Below are positions 8,092-15,728 of a stretch of 34,350 nucleotides of DNA, in pieces. Source of the DNA: Pseudomonadota bacterium. GTDB taxonomy: Bacteria; Pseudomonadota; Gammaproteobacteria; Xanthomonadales; Xanthomonadaceae. Position 1 is the stretch's first letter, and every line of letters begins with the position of its first letter. A program made the position numbers and the translations under genes. Under the pieces are notes generated by a model. The model saw only the letters and a program-made list of their open reading frames with translations. It was not told where the DNA came from and made no database searches. The stretch is from assembly GCA_963205415.1 (NCBI GenBank), contig CAUJJS010000208.1, forward strand, positions 1 to 34,350, read 5' to 3'.

Positions 8092-8495
8092 GCGCATCAG
8101 GCTATCCGGTCTTTGACGGCCCCGGCCCGGACGCGCAGTTTGCGCAGGCGCTGGCGCAGGGTCGCTTTCAGATTCAGCATTGCAGCGCCTGCGGTCAGCA
8201 TGTGTTTTACCCGCGCGCGCTGTGTACCCATTGCGGCTCGGCCCAGCTCGAATGGGTGGCGCCCAGCGGGGCCGGTAGCGTCTATTCCAGCACCACGGTG
8301 CGCCGCAAGCCGCAAGCCGGTGGCGACTACAACGTCGCGCTGGTGGACCTGGCCGAAGGGCCGCGGCTGATGTCGCGCATCGACGGCATTGCACCCGACC
8401 AGGTGCGCATCGGCATGCGCGTACAGGCGCGCGTGATCGACGATCCAGCCAAAGGCAAGCTGCTGGTCTTCATGCCCGAGGGGTCCACACCATGA
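8088..8495 (+). CDS. DUF35/OB-fold zinc-ribbon protein partnering the thiolase-fold enzyme
   Basis: A 135-residue protein with a rubredoxin-like zinc ribbon formed by Cys32, Cys35, Cys46 and Cys49 (CSACGQHVF...CTHCG), followed by an OB-fold (GAGSVYSSTTV, YNVALVDLAEGPRLMSRI, IGMRVQARV). Proteins of this family bind thiolase-like enzymes. With Ltp2 they form the retro-aldolase complex that releases the last side-chain carbons of steroids. ATGA overlaps with both neighbours imply translational coupling. It has no catalytic motif of its own and probably binds acyl-CoA or stabilises the partner. Confidence 0.85.
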   Translation: MSASGYPVFDGPGPDAQFAQALAQGRFQIQHCSACGQHVFYPRALCTHCGSAQLEWVAPSGAGSVYSSTTVRRKPQAGGDYNVALVDLAEGPRLMSRIDGIAPDQVRIGMRVQARVIDDPAKGKLLVFMPEGSTP

Positions 8496-9649
8496 GCGTC
8501 ACCTCTCCATTGCGCGGCGTGGCCGCCATCGTCGGCGCCAGCCTGGGCGGCGTACCCATGGCGCCGGGACGCAGCGCGCTCGAAATCCTGAGCGAAGCGG
8601 TGCATGGCGCGCTGGCCGACGCCGGCCTGAAGCTGTCCGATGTCGATGGCCTGTTCACCGGCTCGTCCTATCACTTCCTGGCCGGCCTGTCGGTGGCGGA
8701 ATACCTGGGCATCCACCCCCAGTTCTGCGAAGCCACCATGGTAGGTGGCTCGTCCTACGTCGGCCACCTGCTCACTGCGGCCATGGCCCTGCACACCGGC
8801 CAGTGCGAAGTGGCGCTGATCTGCTACGGCAGCAACCAGGGCTCCGGCTTTGGCAAGCTCAAGTCGATGGCCGAAACGCCCTTGTACGAAGCGCCCTACG
8901 AGCCGCGCTACCCGATCTCCAGCTACGCCCTGGCGGCAGCGCGCCACATGCACCAGTACGGCACCACGCGCGAAGACCTGGCGCACATCGCGGTGGCGGC
9001 GCGCCAGTGGGCGCAACTCAATCCGCTGGCCTACGCACGCGATCCGCTCAGCATCGAGCAGGTGCTGGCTTCGCGTCTGGTGAGCGACCCGCTCTCGGTA
9101 CTCGATTGCTGCCTGGTCACCGACGGCGGCGGCGCCCTGGTGCTGGTGCGCAGCGATCGGGCGAAAGACTTTCCCAAACCGCCGGTCTACGTGCTGGGCG
9201 CGGCCGCGGCCACCTGGCACCGCCAGATCGGCTCCATGCCCGACCTGACCGTGACCGCCGCCGCCGAGTCGGGGCCGCGCGCCTTCGCCATGGCCGGACT
9301 GGCACCGAAGGACGTGGACGTGCTGGAACTGTACGACGCCTTCACCATCAACACGCTGCTGTTCCTCGAAGACCTGGGCTTTTGCGCCAAGGGCGAAGGC
9401 GGCGCTTTTGTGCGCAACGGGCGCATCGCGCCGGGCGGCGTGTTGCCGGTCAATACCAATGGTGGTGGCCTGTCGTGCTGCCACCCCGGCATGTACGGCA
9501 TGTTCCTGCTGATCGAGGCGGTGCAGCAACTGCGCGCAGAGGCCGGGGAACGCCAGGTGCCGGGCGCGGAGATCGCCCTGTGTCATGGCAACGGCGGCGT
9601 TCTCTCAAGCCAGGTGACGGCCCTGCTGGGCACGGCCGCCACCGTCTGA
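8492..9649 (+). CDS. Thiolase-fold lipid-transfer/Ltp2-like protein, probable aldolase
   Basis: A 385-residue thiolase-superfamily protein. The region that carries the nucleophilic Cys in true thiolases reads MVGGSSYVGHLLTAA (about 83-97), with Ser and no Cys. The C-terminal segment NTNGGGLSCCHPGMYG and the late CHGNGGVLSSQ loop are typical of the SCP2-thiolase/Ltp2 branch. Loss of the Cys argues against thiolysis and for aldol-type C-C cleavage with the DUF35 partner, as in steroid Ltp2 (inference). The start overlaps the DUF35 stop (ATGA at 8492). The 3' end is followed by 29 bases before the next gene. Confidence 0.8.
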   Translation: MSVTSPLRGVAAIVGASLGGVPMAPGRSALEILSEAVHGALADAGLKLSDVDGLFTGSSYHFLAGLSVAEYLGIHPQFCEATMVGGSSYVGHLLTAAMALHTGQCEVALICYGSNQGSGFGKLKSMAETPLYEAPYEPRYPISSYALAAARHMHQYGTTREDLAHIAVAARQWAQLNPLAYARDPLSIEQVLASRLVSDPLSVLDCCLVTDGGGALVLVRSDRAKDFPKPPVYVLGAAAATWHRQIGSMPDLTVTAAAESGPRAFAMAGLAPKDVDVLELYDAFTINTLLFLEDLGFCAKGEGGAFVRNGRIAPGGVLPVNTNGGGLSCCHPGMYGMFLLIEAVQQLRAEAGERQVPGAEIALCHGNGGVLSSQVTALLGTAATV

Positions 9650-9678
9650 TTTTTTTACTTAACTAACAGGAGTCATTC

Positions 9679-10599
9679 ATGAACAAAGGCATCATGCTGC
9701 AAGACAAGGTGGCCGTGGTCACCGGCGCAGGCCGGGGCATCGGCCGCGACATCGCACTGATGATGGCGGCGCAAGGCGCCAAGGTGGTGGTCAACGACAT
9801 CGGCGCCTCGGTCGGCGGCGAAGGCAGCGACGCCAGCCCCGGCCAGCAGGTGGTCAACGAGATCAAGGCTGCTGGCGGCCAGGCCGTTCTCAGCACCGAC
9901 AGCGTCTCGACCTGGCCCACGGCCAACCGCATCATCGAGTGCGCGGCCGACACCTTCGGCCGCATCGACATCGTCGTCAACAATGCCGGCATTCTGCGCG
10001 ACCGGCTGTTCTTTAACATGTCGCCCGAGGAGTGGAGCGCCGTCATCGACGTGCACCTCAACGGCAGCTTCTTCACCTCGCGCGCGGCTGCCCCGCATTT
10101 CAAGACACAAAAATCGGGCGCCTACGTGCACATGACCTCCACCTCGGGTCTGATCGGCAACCTGGGCCAGGCCAACTACGCCGCCGCCAAGCTGGGCGTC
10201 GTGGCCATGTCACGCCACATCGCCGGCGACATGCAGCGCTACAACGTGCGCTCCAACTGCATCTCGCCGTTCGCCTGGAGCCGCATGATCGGCGCGATCC
10301 CGACCGACACCCCCGAGCAGCAGGCGCGCGTGGAAAAACTGAAAAAACTCGGCACCGAACAGATTGCGCCGATGGCCACCTTCCTGGCCAGCGATGCCGC
10401 GGCCGACGTCACGGCCCAGATCTTCGCCGTGCGCGGCAACGAGATTTTCCTCATGAGCCAGTCGCGCCCGATCCGCGGCATGCACACCAGCGAAGGTTGG
10501 ACGCCCGAGACCATCGCCGAGCGCGTGCTGCCCGCGATGAAGCAGAACTTCTATCCGCTGGAGAGTTCGAACATCGTGTTCTCCTGGGACCCGGTCTAA
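9679..10599 (+). CDS. SDR, MFE-2-like 3-hydroxyacyl-CoA dehydrogenase
   Basis: A 306-residue short-chain dehydrogenase with cofactor motif TGAGRGIGR (15-23), NNAG (101-104), and catalytic Ser around 154-156, Tyr167 and Lys171 (NYAAAK). The insert VVNDIGASVGGEGSDASPGQQVV and the long C-terminal region are typical of the dehydrogenase domain of multifunctional enzyme type 2 (17-beta-HSD4), which oxidises (3R)-hydroxyacyl-CoA. The MaoC gene next door corresponds to the hydratase 2 domain of the same enzyme. AGGAG at 9668-9672 supports the ATG at 9679. A CTAAC half-site lies just upstream (9663-9667) but has no proper second arm. Confidence 0.85.
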   Translation: MNKGIMLQDKVAVVTGAGRGIGRDIALMMAAQGAKVVVNDIGASVGGEGSDASPGQQVVNEIKAAGGQAVLSTDSVSTWPTANRIIECAADTFGRIDIVVNNAGILRDRLFFNMSPEEWSAVIDVHLNGSFFTSRAAAPHFKTQKSGAYVHMTSTSGLIGNLGQANYAAAKLGVVAMSRHIAGDMQRYNVRSNCISPFAWSRMIGAIPTDTPEQQARVEKLKKLGTEQIAPMATFLASDAAADVTAQIFAVRGNEIFLMSQSRPIRGMHTSEGWTPETIAERVLPAMKQNFYPLESSNIVFSWDPV

Positions 10600-10613
10600 A
10601 GCTGCGCAACACC

Positions 10614-11471
10614 ATGGCAATCAATTACGACCAACTGATGGCCTGGCCGTTCGAGGACGTGCACCATCGCTACACGAAGCAGGGCACCATGCTCTATGCG
10701 CTCGGCGTCGGCTTGGGCACCGACCCGACCAACGAGACCGAGCTGCGCTTCGTCTACGAGAAAAACCTGCTGGCGCTGCCCACGCTGCCGGTGGTGCTGG
10801 GCTACCCCGGCATGTGGCTCAAGGACCCGGCCACCGGCGTCGACTGGGTGCGCTTGGTGCATGGCGAACAGGGCCTGCGGCTGCACCGCCCCGTGCCACC
10901 CGAGGGCGAGGTGATCGGGCGCACGCGGGTGAGCCAGATCATCGACAAAGGGCCGGGCAAGGGCGCGCTGATCTACAGCGAGCGCACGGTGACTGACGCC
11001 GCCAGCGGCGAGTTGCTGGCCACGTTGACTTCCACCACATTCTGCCGCGCCGACGGCGGCTTTGGCGGCCCGACCGGCCCGGTCAAAACCGTGCATGAAC
11101 TTCCCACGCGCGCGGCTGACCACAGTGTCGATTTCGCCACCCAGCCGCGCGCCGCGCTGATCTACCGGCTCTCGGGCGACTACAACCCGCTGCATGCCGA
11201 ACCCGCGGTGGCAAGCGCCGCCGGCTTCAAGCGGCCCATCCTGCACGGCCTGGCCACGTACGGCATCGCGGGCTGGGCCGTCGTCAAGCAGGTGTGCGGC
11301 GGCGACCCGGCCGTCATGCAATCGCTTGACGTGCGCTTCTCGTCACCGGTTTATCCCGGCGAGACGATACGCACCGAGCTTTGGGTCGACGGCAAGGTCG
11401 TGTCGTTTCGCGCCCGCGCCGTCGAACGCGACATCCTCGTGCTGAACAACGGACGCGCCGAGCTGCGCTGA
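10614..11471 (+). CDS. MaoC-like (3R)-enoyl-CoA hydratase, double hot-dog, MFE-2 hydratase-like
   Basis: A 285-residue double hot-dog protein. The N-terminal half has the MFE-2 hydratase start (YALGVGLGTDP, and YPGMWLKDPATGVDW). The C-terminal half carries the hydratase 2 motif YRLSGDYNPLHAEP with catalytic Asp189 and His194. It hydrates trans-2-enoyl-CoA to (3R)-3-hydroxyacyl-CoA. It starts 14 bases after the SDR with a weak ribosome-binding site. Together the two are a split version of peroxisomal MFE-2, suggesting (3R) stereochemistry in this pathway. A much longer in-frame reading from 10032 is rejected because it overlaps the SDR. Confidence 0.87.
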   Translation: MAINYDQLMAWPFEDVHHRYTKQGTMLYALGVGLGTDPTNETELRFVYEKNLLALPTLPVVLGYPGMWLKDPATGVDWVRLVHGEQGLRLHRPVPPEGEVIGRTRVSQIIDKGPGKGALIYSERTVTDAASGELLATLTSTTFCRADGGFGGPTGPVKTVHELPTRAADHSVDFATQPRAALIYRLSGDYNPLHAEPAVASAAGFKRPILHGLATYGIAGWAVVKQVCGGDPAVMQSLDVRFSSPVYPGETIRTELWVDGKVVSFRARAVERDILVLNNGRAELR

Positions 11472-11483
11472 CCGTCCATTGCC

Positions 11484-11520
11484 TTTCATTTTCATTTTCA
11501 TTTTCTATTTTTTTCAAGGA
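11484..11520 (+). repeat. Pyrimidine-rich leader with ATTTTC hexamer repeats
   Basis: In the 57-bp gap before 11529, ATTTTC recurs in tandem (11484-11505) and is followed by CTATTTTTTTC and the ribosome-binding site AAGGAG (11516-11521). It may be an unstructured leader that helps translation, or simple slippage. Translation starts at ATG 11529. Confidence 0.4.
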
Positions 11521-11528
11521 GCCTCAAG

Positions 11529-12332
11529 ATGAACTACGCTGACTTTCAATTCCTCAAGTTCGACAACAAACCCAATGGCGTGCTGCTGATCACCATCAAC
11601 CGCCCCGAGGTGATGAACGCCACCAATGCCCGCCTGCATTGGGAGCTGACCAAGGTCTGGGGCGTCGTCAACGACGATCCCAAGACCAAAGTTGCCGTCA
11701 TTACCGGCGCTGGCGATCAGGCCTTTTCGGCCGGCGGCGATCTGGAGTGGGTTGCCAACATGGTCGGCAACCCGAAAGAAATTTCCAACACCATGACCGA
11801 GGCTTCGGACGTGGTCTACAACATGATGGCTTGTGACAAGCCCATCATCTCGGCCATCAATGGCGTGGCCGTGGGTGCCGGTCTGGCGGTGGCTTTCCTG
11901 GCCGATATCAGCATCATGGCCGAAGAGGCCAAAGTCACCGACGGCCACGTCAAGATCGGTGTGGCCGCTGGCGACCACGCTGCCATCTGCTGGCCACTGC
12001 TGTGCGGCATGGCCAAGGCCAAGTACTACCTGATGACCGCCGATTTCGTCACCGGCAAGGAAGCCGAGCGCATTGGCCTGGTCAGCCTGTGCGTACCGCG
12101 CGCCGAGCTGATGGACAAGGCGATGGCGGTGGCCAATAAGCTGGCCAACGGCAGCCAGCAGGCGATCCGCTTCACCAAGCGCTCGCTCAACGGCTGGATG
12201 AACGTGGCGCGCCCGATCTTCGAGAGCTCGCTGGCGATGGAAATGCTGTGCTTCCTGGGCGAGGATGCCAAGGAAGGCGTGGCCTCGGTGCGCGAGAAAC
12301 GCGCGCCCAAGTTTCCCTCCGCCCAACTGTAA
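11529..12332 (+). CDS. Crotonase-family protein lacking both hydratase glutamates
   Basis: A 267-residue crotonase with an oxyanion-hole stretch [11 protein letters not shown] (about 66-76) and [13 protein letters not shown] (about 111-123). Aligned by eye to rat enoyl-CoA hydratase, Glu144 falls on His in TDGHVKIG, and Glu164 falls in AKYYLMTA with no acid. A GDH motif (VAAGDHAAI) follows and could supply the catalytic acid/base. It is therefore probably not a standard hydratase; an isomerase or a C-C hydrolase (BadI-like role) is possible. Strong AAGGAG supports the ATG. It sits between the MaoC gene and a dehydrogenase in the same direction. Confidence 0.8.
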   Translation: MNYADFQFLKFDNKPNGVLLITINRPEVMNATNARLHWELTKVWGVVNDDPKTKVAVITGAGDQAFSAGGDLEWVANMVGNPKEISNTMTEASDVVYNMMACDKPIISAINGVAVGAGLAVAFLADISIMAEEAKVTDGHVKIGVAAGDHAAICWPLLCGMAKAKYYLMTADFVTGKEAERIGLVSLCVPRAELMDKAMAVANKLANGSQQAIRFTKRSLNGWMNVARPIFESSLAMEMLCFLGEDAKEGVASVREKRAPKFPSAQL

Positions 12333-12346
12333 AGAAAGGAACCCCC

Positions 12347-13513
12347 ATGGATTTCAACCTGACCCAGGAACAACGGATGATCTACGAGTACGGCGACCGT
12401 ATCTCGAAGCAGTTCGACCACAACTACTGGAGAGGCTACGCCGAGAAAAACCAACCACCGGCCGAGCTGTACAAGCAGATCACCAACGATGGTTTTCTCG
12501 GCATCATGGTGCCCGAGGCCTACGGCGGTGCGGGTCAGGGCATGACCGAGATGCTACTGTTCATGGAGGGATTGGCCAACAACGGCATTCCACTGCTGAA
12601 CCTGGTGGTCGGTCCGACCATGACCATGGGCCTGCTGGCCAAACACGCCAGCGAGGACATGAAGCGCCGCTTTCTGCCGGGCGGCTGCGCCGGCGAGATC
12701 AAGTTCTGCTTCGCCATCACCGAACCGAACGCCGGTTCCAACTCGATCGAGATCACCAGCATCGCCAAACCCGACGGCAAGGGCGGCTTCCGGCTCAACG
12801 GCCAGAAGGTCTTCATCACCGATGCCAACTGTGCCGACTACGCCATGGTCGTGACGCGCACTACACCGCGCGCGGACGTCAAGAAGAAGACTGACGGCTT
12901 CACGATCTTCATGGTCGACATGAAAAAGAAAGGCATCAGCAAGACGCTGATTCCGGTCGCCTTCCCGGTGCCCGAAACGCAGTGGCAGGTGTTCTTCGAC
13001 GATGTCGCCTTGGCCGAGGCCGACGTACTGGGTGAGGTCGGCAAGGGTTTCAACATCCTGTTCGACACACTCAACCCCGAGCGCATCATCCTGTCGGGCC
13101 TGTGCACTGGCGTCGGTCGCTTTGCACTGAAGAAGGCGGTTGACTACGCCAAAGACCGCAAGGTTTTCAACAACACGCCGATCGGCGCTTACCAGGGCGT
13201 GCAGCATCCGCTGGCAATTGCGCGCAGCGAGATCGAAATGGCTTCGCTGATGGCGCAAAAGGCCGCCTGGGCCTTCGACCAGGGCCTACCCGCCGGCGAA
13301 TTTGCCAACATGGCCAAGTACGCCGCCGCCGAAGCCGGCATTCACGCCGTGGACAGCTCGATCCAGTGCTTTGGCGGCAACGGCTTCACCAAGGAATACG
13401 GCATGTACGATCTGTACGGCTTGGTGCGCCTGCTGCGCACCGCGCCGCTGAACCGTGAAATGGTGCTCAACCACATCGCCGAGCACGTGATGGGCCTGCC
13501 GCGCTCGTACTGA
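12347..13513 (+). CDS. Acyl-CoA dehydrogenase, paralogue of the 4485 gene
   Basis: A 388-residue flavoprotein with CFAITEPNAGSNSIEIT (about 121-137) and LNGQKVFITDANCADYAMVV. The catalytic base is probably Glu255 in TLNPERIILSG; the C-terminal Glu376-type site is not acidic (RTAPLNREMVL). The NPER motif, the QHPLA segment, the C-terminal GGxGxxKEY and GLPRSY all match the 4485 protein, so the cluster holds two related but clearly diverged copies with probably different substrates. The ATG at 12347 is preferred because AAAGAAAGGA precedes it. The in-frame extension to 12248 overlaps the crotonase. Confidence 0.87.
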   Translation: MDFNLTQEQRMIYEYGDRISKQFDHNYWRGYAEKNQPPAELYKQITNDGFLGIMVPEAYGGAGQGMTEMLLFMEGLANNGIPLLNLVVGPTMTMGLLAKHASEDMKRRFLPGGCAGEIKFCFAITEPNAGSNSIEITSIAKPDGKGGFRLNGQKVFITDANCADYAMVVTRTTPRADVKKKTDGFTIFMVDMKKKGISKTLIPVAFPVPETQWQVFFDDVALAEADVLGEVGKGFNILFDTLNPERIILSGLCTGVGRFALKKAVDYAKDRKVFNNTPIGAYQGVQHPLAIARSEIEMASLMAQKAAWAFDQGLPAGEFANMAKYAAAEAGIHAVDSSIQCFGGNGFTKEYGMYDLYGLVRLLRTAPLNREMVLNHIAEHVMGLPRSY

Positions 13514-13522
13514 CAGGCATCC

Positions 13523-14740
13523 ATGAGCGCGAGTTCTCCCCTCCCCGTCTTCGGCGCGCTGGCCGGCCTGAAGGTGATCGACCTGTCGCGCGTGCTTGGC
13601 GGGCCGTACTGCGGCCAGATCCTGGCAGACCACGGCGCGCACGTCATCAAGGTCGAGCCGCCGGCCGGCGACGAGACCCGCGCCTGGGGCCCGCCCTTTG
13701 CCGACGACGGTACCGCCGCCTACTACAACGGTCTGAACCGCAACAAGCGCGACATTGTGATCGACCTGTCCAAGCCCGAGGGGCGCGAGATTGTGCTCAA
13801 AATTCTGGCGGACGCCGACGTGCTGATTGAGAATTTCAAGATCGGCACCCTGGAGCGCTGGGGCATCGGCTATGAACAGACGCTGCGTGAACGCTTCCCG
13901 CGCCTGATTCACTGCCGTGTCAGCGGCTTCGGCGCCGATGGGCCGCTGGGCAGCGCACCGGGCTACGACGCGGTGGCGCAGGCACTGGGCGGCTTGATGA
14001 GCGTCAACGGTACACCCGACACCGGCCCACTACGGGTCGGTGTGCCGGTGGTGGACATCACTACCGGGCTGTCGGCCGTGATCGGCGTGCTGCTGGCGGT
14101 GATCGAACGCCAGCGTTCCGGGCGCGGGCAGTTCGTCGAGGCCACGCTATACGATACGGCCATATCGCTACTGCATCCGCAAAGTGCAAACTGGTTGCAG
14201 TCGGGCCAGACGCCGAGACTTAGCGGCAATGCGCATTCCAACATCGTGCCCTACGACAAGTTTCCGACCCAAACCTGCGAGATATTCCTGGGGATCGGCA
14301 ACAACGGACAGTGGAAGAAACTGTGCGAGTTCCTCGGCCGTCCCGAGATGGCCGATGAGCCACGCTTTGCCACCAACGCCGACCGATTCCGTGAGCGCGA
14401 CGCGCTGCGCGCCCTGCTGGAGGCATATCTGCTGCAGGTCGATGGCGAGTGGCTATGCCGCGAGTTGCTGGCCGCCGGCATTCCGGCCGGCGCCGTCAGG
14501 GCCATTCCAGACGTTTTGACCGATCCCCACACCCTGCATCGGAATATGGTGGTGCAGGTGGAGGGGGTGCCGGGCATCGGTATCCCGGTCAAGCTGTCGC
14601 GCACCCCGGGACGGGCCCACAGCGCGCCGCCGCGCTTCGGCCAGCACACGCGTGAGCTGCTCCTGGAGCATGGCTACGGCGCTGCCACCATTGACGCCCT
14701 GATCGCGCGGGGAAGCATCGTGCAACACGCTGAAGCATGA
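13523..14740 (+). CDS. Family III (CaiB/BaiF) acyl-CoA transferase
   Basis: A 405-residue protein with the family III N-terminus LKVIDLSRVLGGPYCGQILADHGAHVIKVE split around residue 30, the RNKRDIVIDL segment (73-82) and GYDAVAQALGG with the likely catalytic Asp149. It moves CoA between acids without ATP, giving a second route besides the ligase at 15715 to activate substrate or to recycle CoA. It starts nine bases after the dehydrogenase stop and is the last gene of the left operon. Donor and acceptor cannot be inferred. Confidence 0.87.
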   Translation: MSASSPLPVFGALAGLKVIDLSRVLGGPYCGQILADHGAHVIKVEPPAGDETRAWGPPFADDGTAAYYNGLNRNKRDIVIDLSKPEGREIVLKILADADVLIENFKIGTLERWGIGYEQTLRERFPRLIHCRVSGFGADGPLGSAPGYDAVAQALGGLMSVNGTPDTGPLRVGVPVVDITTGLSAVIGVLLAVIERQRSGRGQFVEATLYDTAISLLHPQSANWLQSGQTPRLSGNAHSNIVPYDKFPTQTCEIFLGIGNNGQWKKLCEFLGRPEMADEPRFATNADRFRERDALRALLEAYLLQVDGEWLCRELLAAGIPAGAVRAIPDVLTDPHTLHRNMVVQVEGVPGIGIPVKLSRTPGRAHSAPPRFGQHTRELLLEHGYGAATIDALIARGSIVQHAEA

Positions 14741-14775
14741 ACCACGCCTACTTGAGCAAGGGAAACCCCCTCATA

Positions 14776-14791
14776 CCTAACTAATGTTAGG
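14776..14791. promoter_or_regulatory. Inverted repeat CCTAAC-TAAT-GTTAGG, putative operator of the transport operon
   Basis: Perfect 6-bp arms around a 4-bp centre lie in the 142-bp gap between the CoA-transferase gene and livG. The gap is AT-rich, with TAAAAT at 14795-14800 as a possible -10. The same core CTAACTARTGTTAG is found at 22050-22063, and a degenerate form at 1574-1587. The size and symmetry fit a TetR-family dimer site. Confidence 0.6.
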
Positions 14792-14882
14792 CTTTAAAAT
14801 AAATAATCTTTTATGCAAAACAGAAAGTCGGCAAATTGCGCACAGGCAGATGGTCGACCGTGAAATGTCATAGGCACCTTCA

Positions 14883-15728
14883 GTGATCAACACCATCAGT
14901 ACCAATAACAGCACCAGAGAGCAGGGATCGACTCCGACGCAAGCCAGCAACCAGGTACCAGTCCTCGAATGTCGAGGACTGGAGCGCCGTTTCGGCGGCC
15001 TGGTTGCACTAACCGGGGTCAATCTGCGCATTGAGCGCGGCGAGATCTTTGGCTTGGTCGGCCCCAACGGCAGCGGCAAAACAACCATGACCAACGCCAT
15101 CACCGGCTTCTTTCCACCCCAGGTGGGCAGCATTTTGCTCAATGGCCGCGCCATCACCGGCATGGCACCGCACAAGGTCGCAGCTCTTGGGGTCGCCCGC
15201 ACCTTCCAGAACCTGGCGCTCTTCAACGGCATGAGCGTGCTTGACAACATCCTGTTGGGCCGCCATATCCACATGAAGCCCGGCGTGGCACAAACCGCCT
15301 TGTATTGGTGGTTGGGCCGCAAGGAAGAGGTGGCACACCGCCTCAAGGTCGAGGAGATTATCGATTTCCTGCAGCTTCAGAGCGTGCGTGACAAGATGGT
15401 GGATAGCATTCCGATCGGATTGAAAAAACGGGTCGAACTGGCGCGCGCGCTAGTGGCCGAGCCCAGTTTTCTGATTCTTGACGAACCGATGGCCGGCATG
15501 AACCAAGAAGAAAAGAAATACATGGCGCGCTTTATTCTCGATGCGCGTGACGAACGCAATGTCACGGTGCTGCTGATCGAGCATCACATGGACGTGATCA
15601 CCGGCATCTGCGATCGCATGATGGTGCTCAGTTATGGTGAAAGCATCGGAACCGGAATTCCTGCCGAGGTCATGAAGGATGAGCGCGTCATCAAGGCATA
15701 CTTGGGAGGTGCGCATGCAGCGCTCTGA
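14883..15728 (+). CDS. livG: Liv-type ABC transporter ATP-binding protein (LivG)
   Basis: A 281-residue cytoplasmic ATPase. Walker A is GPNGSGKT (60-67), the Q-loop is in ARTFQNLALF, the signature region is the LivG-type IPIGLKKRVELARAL, and Walker B is FLILDEPMAGMN, followed by a switch His in LLIEHHMDV. It energises uptake with LivF. A GTG start at 14883 is used because no ATG occurs in frame before Walker A; the ribosome-binding site is weak. The 3' end overlaps the ligase gene. The first ~25 residues are Ser/Thr/Asn-rich and not conserved. Confidence 0.88.
   Translation: MINTISTNNSTREQGSTPTQASNQVPVLECRGLERRFGGLVALTGVNLRIERGEIFGLVGPNGSGKTTMTNAITGFFPPQVGSILLNGRAITGMAPHKVAALGVARTFQNLALFNGMSVLDNILLGRHIHMKPGVAQTALYWWLGRKEEVAHRLKVEEIIDFLQLQSVRDKMVDSIPIGLKKRVELARALVAEPSFLILDEPMAGMNQEEKKYMARFILDARDERNVTVLLIEHHMDVITGICDRMMVLSYGESIGTGIPAEVMKDERVIKAYLGGAHAAL

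Noticed and set aside
8327..9586. A 419-residue minus-strand frame opposite the DUF35 and thiolase-fold genes
   Set aside because: Same reasoning: antisense to two genes with clear motifs and translational coupling.
9663..9676. Possible CTAAC-N4-GTTAG operator before the MFE-2-like SDR (CTAAC-AGGA-GTCAT)
   Set aside because: Only the left arm fits; the right arm overlaps the ribosome-binding region and matches 3 of 5 bases.
10032..10613. N-terminal extension of the two-domain MaoC gene
   Set aside because: It overlaps the upstream SDR in another frame; homology starts at the ATG at 10614.
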